The notes: generated from the sequence alone by a model not told the origin. A DNA stretch of 64,000 nucleotides from an uncultured Alphaproteobacteria bacterium (GCA_946188105.1 CAMHTQ010000003.1:62001-126000), one strand, 5' to 3'. Positions 1-10,679 are shown, counted from the stretch's first letter. Program-made: numbers and translations.

Positions 1-286
1 ATTGAACCGCTTTATTTATATTCCAACGAACTATTTTTGTGTCGTTTACCAAAGGTATGTTTTGCCCGTCCAGTAAATCCAGCCATTTTAAAAAATTTGC
101 ATAATCTTTGTGATATCCCCATGCACTGCGTAATATTGCAATATCGTATTTATGCCAATCAACCGCTTTATCATTCCACGCAACAATGTCATTTGGTATA
201 TTTTGTTTTTGCAGCATGTTGCCCAATGCGATATCTTCTGAAATCTTATTGCAATATTCTAAACAAGATACAATTGCAGCATACAT
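1..286 (-). CDS. ATP-grasp family protein, N-terminal part (runs off left edge)
   Basis: Minus-strand translation from ATG at 286: MYAAIVSCLEYCNKISEDIALGNMLQKQNIPNDIVAWNDKAVDWHKYDIAILRSAWGYHKDYANFLKWLDLLDGQNIPLVNDTKIVRWNINKAVQ. Resembles RimK/DcsG-like ATP-grasp N-termini (RSxWdYhxdyxxFLxWLd...N...vrWN..K). Open to the window edge and absent from the ORF track. Confidence 0.6.
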   Translation of the reverse strand, partial: MYAAIVSCLEYCNKISEDIALGNMLQKQNIPNDIVAWNDKAVDWHKYDIAILRSAWGYHKDYANFLKWLDLLDGQNIPLVNDTKIVRWNINKAVQ

Positions 287-1822
287 TTATCGGGTCCTTG
301 AATACTTTATTGGGTAATCTGTTATCTTTTTTGCAGATTCTTTTAATTTTAAAAAGCAATTTATTAAATCTGGTCTGTCAAAAGCATATGTGACTCGCCC
401 AACCAGTTGATCTTTATTCGGCCACGCAATTGAACTGCCGGTCAGGAATTTTATATTATTATCGCAATAAAAGAACCGAGATAATTCTTCGTCATTAACT
501 ATTTGTCTGGAATAATAATATTTATTTTTCATTTTGGAAAAATCCAGCATTGCAAAGAATCCTGAATCTGGTAAATCAGAACTGATTAAATCTATATTAT
601 TTATTCCATCATAATCTGTTGGCAATTCCAGTGCATATTTTTGGATATCGTGATAAATATTATTTTTCATTTTCGTATCTGGGATAGAATCAATGCCGTC
701 CAGAATAGATTTCATTAAATAATATCTGTATTTATATTCCCCCAAGACACTTGTAAAATATTTTTTGTATTCTTGGTGTCTGGCTTTGGTATTATTAAAT
801 GCACCTGCAACTGCGGCACATGTAATCACAGGAACAGAATCTATGGTTTGGAAAATATGATTTCTGATACCGGCAATAACACGAGCATCGGCAACTATGG
901 CACCTGCCCTGAGGCCTGCGGCATGATAACATTTAGATAAACTGAACAAAGAAATTGTATTTGAAAATGCATTTGGTAATGTTCCGATTGGAACCGCCAT
1001 ATTATTTGAATCAAAACATAAATCACGATATGTTAAATCATCTATGACGAAAATACCCCTTTGCGAACATATCTGGTGTATTTTGTTTAACAAATCGATA
1101 TTGTCTGGGCCCATAACTTTTCCCATTGGATTGTGAGGGTTGGTATTTACAAATGCCCTGACATTACCTGTTTCATCTAAAAACTGGGCTAATTTGTCTG
1201 GGTTTATCAACCAATTATCACATGGGGATAAATCTATGAATTTTACATTTGCACCAACACGTTCTGGAATAAAAGAAAACAACCCATAATTCGGTGCCGG
1301 AATAACAACTGTATCACCCGGGGATAAAATCAGTTTTAATACGAATTCAAACCCCTGGGTTGATCCATTTGTGAAAATAATATTTGAATTATCTATACCT
1401 GGGAAACCAATAGAATTCATATATTCTGCAACATCATTTCGTGCAGATTCATCACCTGCGGCAATAGGATATTCATTTAATTTACATGTTCCCATTTTAT
1501 CTGCTATTGCCTGGGTAACACCAGGAAACACAGGAAAATTACCTGGACTGCCACCGCCCAGACGCACCCGTTCAACCGGGGGTAATGGTAAATCATCAAC
1601 AATAAAACGTTTGGAATCGCCATATATATCAAACATTTGTTTCAATGGCATTAAATCCGAAGAAAAGTTTTGATTTATAAGGGGTTTTCCCAGAGACGGC
1701 ATACCTTCGGGATTTAAAGTTGATAAATCCGGCCGTTTATTTAGTAATCTTTTTATAGAGGCATTATCCACAGATATAAACCTTGTTTTTATCAAAACTA
1801 GCACAAAACTATAAAATGTCAA
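287..1822 (-). CDS. PLP-dependent aminotransferase class I/II
   Basis: 511 aa; fold-type I features NPHNPMGKV, VIDDLTYRDL and PLP-lysine motif SLFSLSKCYHAAGLRAG; abuts the ATP-grasp gene. Confidence 0.8.
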   Translation of the reverse strand: MTFYSFVLVLIKTRFISVDNASIKRLLNKRPDLSTLNPEGMPSLGKPLINQNFSSDLMPLKQMFDIYGDSKRFIVDDLPLPPVERVRLGGGSPGNFPVFPGVTQAIADKMGTCKLNEYPIAAGDESARNDVAEYMNSIGFPGIDNSNIIFTNGSTQGFEFVLKLILSPGDTVVIPAPNYGLFSFIPERVGANVKFIDLSPCDNWLINPDKLAQFLDETGNVRAFVNTNPHNPMGKVMGPDNIDLLNKIHQICSQRGIFVIDDLTYRDLCFDSNNMAVPIGTLPNAFSNTISLFSLSKCYHAAGLRAGAIVADARVIAGIRNHIFQTIDSVPVITCAAVAGAFNNTKARHQEYKKYFTSVLGEYKYRYYLMKSILDGIDSIPDTKMKNNIYHDIQKYALELPTDYDGINNIDLISSDLPDSGFFAMLDFSKMKNKYYYSRQIVNDEELSRFFYCDNNIKFLTGSSIAWPNKDQLVGRVTYAFDRPDLINCFLKLKESAKKITDYPIKYSRTR

Positions 1823-1830
1823 GAACTATC

Positions 1831-2874
1831 TTATGCTTTTGATATTACCTGTAATACGAAATCCATTGTGTCTTTATCTGCTATTGCAATTCTAAAATAA
1901 TTGTCAAACGGTGCTGTAACCGATTTGACCTCTATATTTTCCTTATCAAATGCGGCAATAATTTTCTCAGTTTTGTCCCAAAAATTTACCAGAATAAAAT
2001 TACCGCCCTTTTCTATTACATCAAATCCCAGCCTTTGTAATCCAGTTGCAAATTCATGTCTGATAGATATTGTTTCGGCAACCAATCTTTTTAATAAATC
2101 GGGCTTTGTACACATTACTTTAACCGCACGAGCAGCCAAAGAATTTAATTCTATGGTTGGTTTGAATTTTTCTATTATTTCAATAACGGATTCATTTGCT
2201 AATATATACCCGATTTGCAACCCTGTGAATCCAATATTTTTCGAAAAAGTTCTGATTATAATCAGATTATCAAATTCATCCAACAATCCCGATGCGTCTA
2301 TACCAGCAAAATCGGCATAGGCCTCGTCCAAAATTACTGGCATATCAGATGGTAATTGTGAAAGCAGTGTTTTTATTTCATCAATTGTAAAATAAAATCC
2401 AGAATTTCCATTTGGATTTGCCAATATCAAAACATCGGTGGTTTGTTTTGCCTGGGCGATTACATCGTGTATATCAAAGCAACCATTGGCATCAGGCATA
2501 ATTCCACGCAAAGAACAATTTAACATTTTTGCGTAAACTTTATACATAACATAGGTTGGATAACATGTCAGTATTTTTGACCCGGGTTCACAAACGGCCT
2601 CGAGCACTGTTTTTATTGCAATGTCAGCACCGCCAGACAATAAAATCCGTTTTGTTGGTTGTCCAATGTATTTTGATAATGCGTCATATACAGATTTCAT
2701 TTCTGGATATGCACTGGCCTCTTGGATGGTATAACCAGACATAATTTCGTTGAATATATCAACAGGCATGGCCGGATAACGTTCATTCATTCCCAAACGA
2801 ATTTTATCCAATCTGGTATCATAATCTTGACGTGGACGAGTTATGTTTTCAGCCAATTTACGACAATGTATCAT
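1831..2874 (-). CDS. HisC-like PLP-dependent aminotransferase
   Basis: 347 aa; ANPNGNSG, ILDEAYADF, RTFSKNIGFTGLQIGY motifs of the histidinol-phosphate aminotransferase-like family. Confidence 0.8.
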   Translation of the reverse strand: MIHCRKLAENITRPRQDYDTRLDKIRLGMNERYPAMPVDIFNEIMSGYTIQEASAYPEMKSVYDALSKYIGQPTKRILLSGGADIAIKTVLEAVCEPGSKILTCYPTYVMYKVYAKMLNCSLRGIMPDANGCFDIHDVIAQAKQTTDVLILANPNGNSGFYFTIDEIKTLLSQLPSDMPVILDEAYADFAGIDASGLLDEFDNLIIIRTFSKNIGFTGLQIGYILANESVIEIIEKFKPTIELNSLAARAVKVMCTKPDLLKRLVAETISIRHEFATGLQRLGFDVIEKGGNFILVNFWDKTEKIIAAFDKENIEVKSVTAPFDNYFRIAIADKDTMDFVLQVISKA

Positions 2875-2884
2875 TTATGCCTCG

Positions 2885-5161
2885 TTATCTGGTGTTTGTT
2901 TTTTGTTGCATTGCCTTTTTTGTGTATGTGTCGGCAAATTCTTGTCTGGTATCAAATGTCAATGTTTTTCCATTGTGTCGGATTGCGACCTCTTGGCCAC
3001 GAGACAAAATCATTGTTCCATCGTTTAAAAACATTAGTTTGCACCCCATTACACTATAATCAAAAACCACACGCAATATTTGATTTTCAGGTGTTTTAAA
3101 TTTGATTTCTTTTATTCTGCAATTCGTATCCAATGAAATTTGATGTTTATTATCAATTCGCCAATTATCACCATTACGGAAAGGTACAGGCTTTTTTGAT
3201 TCTTTGTATTCAGTAACACGATAACCTGTATCCAGAACCATTTTGCTGTTTGATGTTCTCAAAATACTAAAATTATCCGTATTTGTATTCAAATGAGCAA
3301 CAGAACCAAAATCGATTCCACCATCATTCATATTTACAGTTATACCTGATGGCAAACTGACACTGGTAATTTGCTTGCCAGATATTTGAAAATCGATACC
3401 ATTTTTAAATGCGATTGGTTTTATGTCTGGGGTTGGTTTATCAGAATTTTTGGTATCTGTTTCAACATTACCAACATATAACACTTTGTGTTGATTATAA
3501 TCTAAACGAACAACCAAACCATCCGAATGTGTATATTCATATACACCTGGTCTTAATTTTATAACATCAGGACCATTGTCCCATAATTTATCTGCAAGTA
3601 TTTTTAAATCTTGGTCGTATTCTTTTTCTTGGTCACAAAGTTTTTGACGTAATCTGTCGCTGTAATAATTATGGCTGAGAACATTACGCAAATGTGAATA
3701 ATGTCGCCATTTTTTTGCCTCGGCTGGCGAATGAAAACCTATCTTTTCCAGATATTCCCATGCCTCTTGCTTTTTCATATTTTGACCACGTATTTGGCAA
3801 TGACGCATAACCATACATTCAACCGATGTAAAACTTTGCAAGAAATATGAACGCAATACATGATAGTTTATTTGTTCATACCTGTATGAATCATCAGGAT
3901 ATTCATCAACAACATTTACAACTGGTACCTTGTAATGCAGACGTTGATTTAATGTTTTATATTTTTTATCAACCAGCGGATAATTTAATTCGGCATATAT
4001 TTGTGTATCTATACCATTTTCCACATTTACAAAATGTGCCGTCAAAACACGATCTATAAATTTATTATTACTTTCATCGTTGTAGCGAATAATTCTGTTT
4101 GGATTTAATATATTTATAACGTGTTGCAGTTGGTGTAATACATCTATATACGATTTCATACGTTGAACAATAGATTTATCACACAGTTTTAAATATGAAG
4201 CCACATATTCTTGGCGAGTATTTTTGTTTTCTTTGGCACCACCAGGGGTAAAATAACCCAAATCATCCAATGTATCCCATTGGTGACGCAAAAAATGACG
4301 AATATTTACATATTCTTGGAAAGCATCAGCAGATTTAATCAAACCTTCTTGTTCGGCTGTATCCAAAGCCAATCTGTTTTCTTGTTTAGTGTATTTTGTT
4401 TTATGTCCAATATATGTTTCACGACACATATCTAATACTTTTGCTGCAAACGACCCCAAACATTCCAATATAATATTTTCGTTTGCAACCACCCTTTCTG
4501 CCGCACAGATATCTCGCAATGATTTTACAAAATTATCCATTCCGACATAATTATTTTTATCCAGATATTCCAGATAACTGATTACCATGTACAATTCGTT
4601 TAATAAATCCATATCACGAACGATGTCTGATAATTGAGCATCTTTGAGTTTTCCGGTGTACACCGCTTTATACATTCCATCAATAAAAAATGTGGTATCA
4701 CCCAGTTTACAATCCGCTGGGTATGCAATCGTGCAACGTTCCAACGTGGATGGTAATTGCATATTCAGATATGTAAGTCGATACGGAGGAATCGCATATT
4801 TTTTTATAAAACCTCTATCTTCTTCGGTTTTTACATGTTGTAATGTAACGTATGAGTGGGTTCCGTCATTGTTAATATCATCATCTATAAAATCTTTGAA
4901 TTCTTGCTTTTCTTGGTTCTTTAATGCGGATATATGCCATGACAAAGCCATATCTGGTCTTTCTGGATTCATACGCTCTTTTTGGGCATATTCTAATTCT
5001 TCTAGTGATGATGTGTTGATAATTCTTTCTTGTTGTCTGGATATGTACAGGTAATCGTCATAGATAGCGGTAAGCTCTTCTATTTGATTTAACGGAATAG
5101 ATTTGTATTTTTTATTTTGTATCATGCTTGCATTTGTATCACAGATTTTATTTTTTGTCAA
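2885..5161 (-). CDS. Hypothetical protein, 758 aa
   Basis: Long ORF, 11 bp upstream of the aminotransferase gene on the same strand; no recognised domain. Confidence 0.8.
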   Translation of the reverse strand: MTKNKICDTNASMIQNKKYKSIPLNQIEELTAIYDDYLYISRQQERIINTSSLEELEYAQKERMNPERPDMALSWHISALKNQEKQEFKDFIDDDINNDGTHSYVTLQHVKTEEDRGFIKKYAIPPYRLTYLNMQLPSTLERCTIAYPADCKLGDTTFFIDGMYKAVYTGKLKDAQLSDIVRDMDLLNELYMVISYLEYLDKNNYVGMDNFVKSLRDICAAERVVANENIILECLGSFAAKVLDMCRETYIGHKTKYTKQENRLALDTAEQEGLIKSADAFQEYVNIRHFLRHQWDTLDDLGYFTPGGAKENKNTRQEYVASYLKLCDKSIVQRMKSYIDVLHQLQHVINILNPNRIIRYNDESNNKFIDRVLTAHFVNVENGIDTQIYAELNYPLVDKKYKTLNQRLHYKVPVVNVVDEYPDDSYRYEQINYHVLRSYFLQSFTSVECMVMRHCQIRGQNMKKQEAWEYLEKIGFHSPAEAKKWRHYSHLRNVLSHNYYSDRLRQKLCDQEKEYDQDLKILADKLWDNGPDVIKLRPGVYEYTHSDGLVVRLDYNQHKVLYVGNVETDTKNSDKPTPDIKPIAFKNGIDFQISGKQITSVSLPSGITVNMNDGGIDFGSVAHLNTNTDNFSILRTSNSKMVLDTGYRVTEYKESKKPVPFRNGDNWRIDNKHQISLDTNCRIKEIKFKTPENQILRVVFDYSVMGCKLMFLNDGTMILSRGQEVAIRHNGKTLTFDTRQEFADTYTKKAMQQKTNTR

Positions 5162-5225
5162 TATTTAACCGCTTGTTTTCTAGAAGCGGTGGTTTTGACA
5201 CCCAGTAATAACTATTTATTTATAC

Positions 5226-6752
5226 CTAATTTTCGTACCGGTGGAATTCGTAATCTATATCTTCATTACCACAATAGCGGCATCTGTATACTACTTCGTC
5301 AGTATATTCTGTTCCGGGAACGGTGACCTCGGACGTAAATAAAACATTACCGTTTCTGTCTCTGGTTTCATTTGTTTTGGTTATAGAACATGGTCTTTCT
5401 TCGATACAACGACGGCTGACCTCGAATCTGGCCCACCATTTGCCACACTTTTCACATTTAGTACTGATACCGTTTGCGGCTATTATTAAACCGCTTAAGA
5501 CAAATGCGATTATCCAATAATTTATACCCATATTATCACTGACGCCAAGCCATATCATACCACCAATTACCAAAACTATCAGCCATGGTCTTTTCCCTAT
5601 TTCACGTATTGCCCATATCAAAATCGCTATTGCTATTGCGATTAAGATATTTTCAGTAGAAAATAAATCAAAGTGGTATTTTTTGACATATTGACGTGAT
5701 ATATAACCTGTTTTACCACGGTGTGTTACTTGCAACCACGATGAATCATAAATGGCACCTTTGATAATATCACCTCGGCTTAATTTGCCAATTTCAGAAT
5801 AACTTTTATCTGGGCCTGAACGAACCTTTAACACACGTGCGGTTACCTCGTATTTTTCCATTTCTGTGGAGGGTGCAACAGCCTTTTTTTCAACCGTATT
5901 TTTTGTTGGTTGCGATTTTGTTGTCGTTGTTGGCTGTGATTTAGTGTCTAATGTTGATGGCTCTGGTAAATATAAACTGGTCGCAGGTTTATGTAATTTG
6001 TATTCTTTTACATCGCCCTTTTGTTCACCATTAACAAACTTTGTTTCGCTTTTTAATTCTTTGTTATCATAATATTCTTTTAATATGCCATCCAATTTTC
6101 CATTTTTGAAATTCGCATCCATGTGGATATTTCCACTGCGGTAATATGATTTTGCAGAACCTTCTTGTTGGTCGTTTTTATAATTTAAATCACGTTGCAA
6201 AACACCGTCTGAATAAAATTCTTTGGCTGGACCATTTTTTTCACCTTTTACAATCGTATATTCGCCTTGGACATTACCGTTGTCATAGTACATTGTTAAT
6301 GTACCTTTTTGGGCGGTTTTATCTGTTTCTTGATACAGTCCTTTTAACTTGCCCTCTTTGCTGTACTTTTTAAAGTTTCCGCTGATTTCATTATTTTTAA
6401 ATTGGATTTCTTCACTTAACGCACCATTTTCATAGTATTCCTTTTGTACCCCTTGTCTTACCCCATTTTGCCATACTGATTCACGCTGTAATTTTTTGTT
6501 TTCGTAATACAGTTTTATGTTTCCGTTTGGCATACCATCTTTGACTGTCAATTCTGCACTGATATTTCCATTAGTGTAATATCCAATTATCAATCCAGAC
6601 ACCAGATTACCCTGCATATCTTTACATACAATTGTACCACCCTTGTTATACAATCCATCACAAACAACATCTTGGTTTAAGATATAATCCGGTTTCACAG
6701 ATTTACATGAAACCAATAATAAAGATAAAAATATAAGCAGGTATTTTTTCAT
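5226..6752 (-). CDS. Lipoprotein with YwqK/MORN-type repeats, SH3b domain, TM helices and C-terminal CxxC pairs
   Basis: Lipobox LLLVSC; many repeats of the type YYxNGxl..E..fknG...G; SH3b-like VTARVLKVRSGPDKSYSEIGKLSRGD; TM segments; CEKC and CRYC pairs. Confidence 0.75.
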   Translation of the reverse strand: MKKYLLIFLSLLLVSCKSVKPDYILNQDVVCDGLYNKGGTIVCKDMQGNLVSGLIIGYYTNGNISAELTVKDGMPNGNIKLYYENKKLQRESVWQNGVRQGVQKEYYENGALSEEIQFKNNEISGNFKKYSKEGKLKGLYQETDKTAQKGTLTMYYDNGNVQGEYTIVKGEKNGPAKEFYSDGVLQRDLNYKNDQQEGSAKSYYRSGNIHMDANFKNGKLDGILKEYYDNKELKSETKFVNGEQKGDVKEYKLHKPATSLYLPEPSTLDTKSQPTTTTKSQPTKNTVEKKAVAPSTEMEKYEVTARVLKVRSGPDKSYSEIGKLSRGDIIKGAIYDSSWLQVTHRGKTGYISRQYVKKYHFDLFSTENILIAIAIAILIWAIREIGKRPWLIVLVIGGMIWLGVSDNMGINYWIIAFVLSGLIIAANGISTKCEKCGKWWARFEVSRRCIEERPCSITKTNETRDRNGNVLFTSEVTVPGTEYTDEVVYRCRYCGNEDIDYEFHRYEN

Positions 6753-6753
6753 T

Positions 6754-8181
6754 TTACTTTTCTATTTTTGTTAGTTGATATTCACCGTTTGGCATATCTT
6801 TGATTGCAATACCACGAGCAGCCAATTCATCACGTAATTTATCGGACATCGCCCAATCTTTGTTTTTACGTGCGTTTTGTCTTTGCTCTATGATACTGGT
6901 AATTTCATCAGATATTTCCAATTTGGTTTCTTGTTCGTTGATTGCCTTGGTCAAAGACATACTGAAAATAGAATCAACATGTTCCAAGAATTTCAATTTT
7001 GATTTCGCTGGGAAATCTGGATTTTTTACAGCATCCCACATTAACGCCAATGCCTGAGGTGCATGCAAATCGTTAAACATATGTGCATTAAAATCATGGA
7101 TGTATTTATCCAACATTTCTTGATTTTCTGATGCATCTGTTGCGGCAACACGCTTGAATTCGCGGATTTTGCTGATTAAAGATTCATAAGAATTTTTTGC
7201 AGCATCTAGTGCCTCGAATGTGAAATTAGCAGATGTTTTATAGTGAGATGTCAGGCAGAAATATTTATAATGTTCTGGCTTATACCCCTTGGCACGCAAA
7301 GCATCAACGGTTAAAAATTCGCCACTGGATTTAGACATTTTACCATCTTTGACCTGTAAAAATGCACCATGAATCCATGTGTCGACCCATTTATGTCCCA
7401 GGGCGGCCTCGCTTTGTGCGATTTCGTTTTCGTGATGCACAGGAATATGGTCAATACCACCACAATGGATATCCACCCTTTCGCCCAAATATTTTGTAGC
7501 CATTGTTGAGCATTCAATGTGCCATCCAGGATAACCACGTCCCCATGGAGAATCCCATTGCAATATCTGGTTACCGAATTTAGATGTTGTGAACCACAAC
7601 ACAAAATCAGATGGATTGCGTTTGTTTGTATCTTGCTCTACGCGGGCGCCATGACGCAATTCACTGCGATCTTGGCCGGATAATTTACCGTATTCTGGGA
7701 ATTTAGATGTATCAAAATATACATTTCCATTTGCGATATATGCATAACCTTTTTCTTCTAATTTTTTCACAAATTCAATCATATCTTCAATATGTTCGGT
7801 TGCACGCGCAACAATATCAGGACGTTTTATGCCCAGGGCAGCCTCGTCTTTGAAAAATGCATCCTCGTATTTTCGAGCCAAATCCAGCACCGCCATTTTT
7901 TCGCGTTCTGCGGCCTTTAACATTTTGTCGTCACCAGTATCAGCATCACTGGTCAGATGGCCAACATCGGTTATGTTCATAACGTGTTTTAATTTATAAC
8001 CCGCCGTACGTATGGTTTTTGCCAATAAATCTTCGAAAATATATGTACGTAAATTGCCAATATGAGCAAAATTATATACAGTTGGACCACAGCAATACAT
8101 TTTAAACTCTTGCCCATCAATTGGTTCGATTGTATCTATTTTGCGAGACATTGTATTATAAAAAGATATTTTTTCTGGCAT
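6754..8181 (-). CDS. cysS: Cysteine--tRNA ligase
   Basis: 475 aa; CCGPTVYNFAHIGNLRT and KMSKSSGEFLTVD signatures. Confidence 0.97.
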   Translation of the reverse strand: MPEKISFYNTMSRKIDTIEPIDGQEFKMYCCGPTVYNFAHIGNLRTYIFEDLLAKTIRTAGYKLKHVMNITDVGHLTSDADTGDDKMLKAAEREKMAVLDLARKYEDAFFKDEAALGIKRPDIVARATEHIEDMIEFVKKLEEKGYAYIANGNVYFDTSKFPEYGKLSGQDRSELRHGARVEQDTNKRNPSDFVLWFTTSKFGNQILQWDSPWGRGYPGWHIECSTMATKYLGERVDIHCGGIDHIPVHHENEIAQSEAALGHKWVDTWIHGAFLQVKDGKMSKSSGEFLTVDALRAKGYKPEHYKYFCLTSHYKTSANFTFEALDAAKNSYESLISKIREFKRVAATDASENQEMLDKYIHDFNAHMFNDLHAPQALALMWDAVKNPDFPAKSKLKFLEHVDSIFSMSLTKAINEQETKLEISDEITSIIEQRQNARKNKDWAMSDKLRDELAARGIAIKDMPNGEYQLTKIEK

Positions 8182-8273
8182 TTTACTACTTTCCTATTTT
8201 TTATGTTTGTTATCTGGGCTTATCTTAGGATTTTAATAAGTAAAAGTCAATTATGATTGCGACTGCATATAAA

Positions 8274-8305
8274 AAAATCCCCTTTGGGAATTCCATGGGG
8301 ATTTT
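8274..8305 (-). terminator. Rho-independent terminator-like hairpin
   Basis: AAAATCCCC...GGGGATTTTT inverted repeat downstream of the DUF378 gene. Confidence 0.6.
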
Positions 8306-8330
8306 TATTATCGACACATTTTGTTTTGCT

Positions 8331-8540
8331 TTAACGATTAGTCGTTGGTTTATCTATGAATATCCATACTAACCAAAGCAATGCCGCAACACCGATAATA
8401 GAATATACGATATTTGCTGCATATGTTGCTGGGCCAAAAAGCCATGCAACCAAATCAAAACCGAACAACCCAACCAGTCCCCAGTTCAAAGCACCAATAA
8501 AAGTCAACGGTTCTAGTACATAAGATGTCAATCCTCTCAT
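8331..8540 (-). CDS. DUF378 small membrane protein
   Basis: 69 aa; EPLTFIGALNWGLVGLFGFDLVAWLFG typical of DUF378. Confidence 0.85.
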   Translation of the reverse strand: MRGLTSYVLEPLTFIGALNWGLVGLFGFDLVAWLFGPATYAANIVYSIIGVAALLWLVWIFIDKPTTNR

Positions 8541-8702
8541 TTATTTTTCTCCTTAATTCTGTTATCAAAAAGTCGCCTCTTTGATAATTTTATTATAAGG
8601 CAAAATGACATCGATTTCAATTACCAAACGGCACTTAGGAATAAGTGCAAAACTTTTTGAAGCATAGGAATTTGTCCATATTTCCACAGACAAATTGCCG
8701 CA

Positions 8703-9371
8703 CTATTTCGACAAAGATTCAATCACATAATTTGCTAAACGCAACCCAAAATCACCCGTTACAGATATCATCGACCCCAGTGTTCCGGTATCATTTTTTA
8801 TTGGATTTTGCGTTGAAAACACCACAGGAAAATCTGGCAATTTTTCATCACGCATCAATTTGCGAATTTTTGCAGCCAATGGACAAACCGTTGTTTTTGA
8901 TATCTTTGATACCTTTATCGCAGACATATCTGTTTTTTGGGCGGCACCCATACTGGCAATAAATGGTATATTGTTTTTGGCACACCAACGATACAATGCG
9001 ATTTTAGATTGCACAGAATCTATGGCATCCACCACAAAATCAGGTGTTACATCAGGATTTGAGTTTTCATCCCAAAACATATTGAATTTTGTTACATGAA
9101 TATCTGGTGATATATCGGTAATTCTGGTTTCTGCGACATCAACCTTGAGCATCCCGATAGTGCTGTGCAACGCGAATAATTGGCGGTTTATGTTTGAAAT
9201 TTCAACTTTGTCAAAGTCCACAATTATTAAATGCCCAATGCCACTACGTGCCAATGCCTCGATAGCGAACGAACCAACCGCGCCACAACCAACAACCATT
9301 ACCGTTTTAGATTGCAAGTTTTTTACCGCTGTATCACCCAACAATAAACGTATTCTGTGTAATCTATCCAT
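8703..9371 (-). CDS. tcdA: ThiF/MoeB-like E1 enzyme, tRNA threonylcarbamoyladenosine dehydratase
   Basis: Start MDRLHRIRLLLG; GCGAVGSFAIEALARSGIGHLIIVDFDKVEISNINRQ; ends LGSMISVTGDFGLRLANYVI. ORF track start (9476) trimmed. Confidence 0.85.
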   Translation of the reverse strand: MDRLHRIRLLLGDTAVKNLQSKTVMVVGCGAVGSFAIEALARSGIGHLIIVDFDKVEISNINRQLFALHSTIGMLKVDVAETRITDISPDIHVTKFNMFWDENSNPDVTPDFVVDAIDSVQSKIALYRWCAKNNIPFIASMGAAQKTDMSAIKVSKISKTTVCPLAAKIRKLMRDEKLPDFPVVFSTQNPIKNDTGTLGSMISVTGDFGLRLANYVIESLSK

Positions 9372-10071
9372 TGAAAAACACCCTTTTAGAATTATTGAAT
9401 ATATCGTCCAATGTGATATCTGGTCTAGCATTGGCAACTGCATTGGCAACATTTGGCACAATATCAAAATCGGCACAATCGCTCTCTATTAAAATTTTAT
9501 CTTTTGGAACAAGCGGAATACTGGCTATTGCTTTTTTGTATTTGCTGTCCAAAATATTTGGAGAATAAGAAAAATACATATCTGCATCAAAATTTATTAC
9601 GTTTTCTGTGCCGTCAAACGAATGAACCACTATTTTAGGCAATTTATTGCGGTATTTTTTTAAAATCTGTAACAAAACATCCCAAGCATGAACACAATGC
9701 AAATTTATTGTGCGATTGTATTTTACCGCCAATTCCAGTTGTTGAATAAACATTTTTTCTTGGGTTGAAAAATTGTCTTTGGTTTTATCCAGTCCAATTT
9801 CGCCAAGAATCAAATCTGGGTTATAATTCAACAGCAAATCCATATTTTTATACCACCCAGCCGACACATGATCCACAACAAATGGATGAATACCCAATCC
9901 AGCCGATATATTTTTATTTTTGTTTGCAATATCAATAACTGTTGCCCAATCGCTTTCTGATACAGAGTTCAAAGAACACCCAATCACCCCGATTTTATTT
10001 GCATCAGCGAACAAATCGTCAAACGATTGGTTTATAAACAAATGACTATGTGAATCTATGTATTTCTGCAT
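9364..10071 (-). CDS. TatD family metal-dependent hydrolase
   Basis: 235 aa; IDSHSHLF, AGLGIHPF, LGEIGLDKTKDNFSTQEKMFIQQLELA, LIESDCAD. Confidence 0.85.
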   Translation of the reverse strand: MQKYIDSHSHLFINQSFDDLFADANKIGVIGCSLNSVSESDWATVIDIANKNKNISAGLGIHPFVVDHVSAGWYKNMDLLLNYNPDLILGEIGLDKTKDNFSTQEKMFIQQLELAVKYNRTINLHCVHAWDVLLQILKKYRNKLPKIVVHSFDGTENVINFDADMYFSYSPNILDSKYKKAIASIPLVPKDKILIESDCADFDIVPNVANAVANARPDITLDDIFNNSKRVFFNG

Positions 10072-10111
10072 AGTTTCCAGTGTAATAACTTTATCCGTTT
10101 ATGCAATAAAA

Positions 10112-10138
10112 AACCGCAAAACCATAGATTTTGCGGTT
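10112..10138 (-). terminator. Terminator-like hairpin
   Basis: AACCGCAAAA/TTTTGCGGTT inverted repeat downstream of the 10159-10560 gene. Confidence 0.55.
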
Positions 10139-10158
10139 CAATATCCGATTTATGTTTT

Positions 10159-10560
10159 TTACTTACATTTTGGGGTCATTCTTTCCAACCGGGCATTTTT
10201 AACCAGACATTCTAATTTTTTGAATCTGGAATTAATATTGCTGGATGGTAACCGAGTCATAAATTCGTATGCATCACGAACATTTTGTTCTTGGCCAGGT
10301 TTAACAATGGCCTTGAAATTTTGCATATCGTTTTGCGTGCGAGGATTAAAAAATTCTGTTCTGCCGTATAAACAAACGATACTCCAAAACAGGTAATTTG
10401 TCATAATTTCCTGTTGAGTTTTACGATAAAAGCAAAACACGGGTCTGCCCATTTTCTTTAAATATTCACATGTAATCACGTCACCGTACAATTCGTTACG
10501 TGCGTCATTTCCCAATTCGGTTAAAACCGGTTTAATATATTGTTTATAATTATTTTGCAT
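10159..10560 (-). CDS. Hypothetical protein, 133 aa
   Basis: Free-standing ORF with a downstream hairpin; no recognised domain. Confidence 0.6.
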   Translation of the reverse strand: MQNNYKQYIKPVLTELGNDARNELYGDVITCEYLKKMGRPVFCFYRKTQQEIMTNYLFWSIVCLYGRTEFFNPRTQNDMQNFKAIVKPGQEQNVRDAYEFMTRLPSSNINSRFKKLECLVKNARLERMTPKCK

Positions 10561-10679
10561 AAAAATTCCCCTAAAAACTATACTTTATTTTGATATTCTT
10601 GCTGGAAACACACACCCATTCTAGCACGCAATACTTTTTTGTCAATGTATTTATTTGCATTTTTTGGGTGTTTTTTACA

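Noticed and set aside
37-393. 118-aa plus-strand ORF at left edge
   Set aside because: Antisense to the ATP-grasp fragment and aminotransferase 3' end, which have convincing family motifs; low-complexity Cys/Leu-rich translation.
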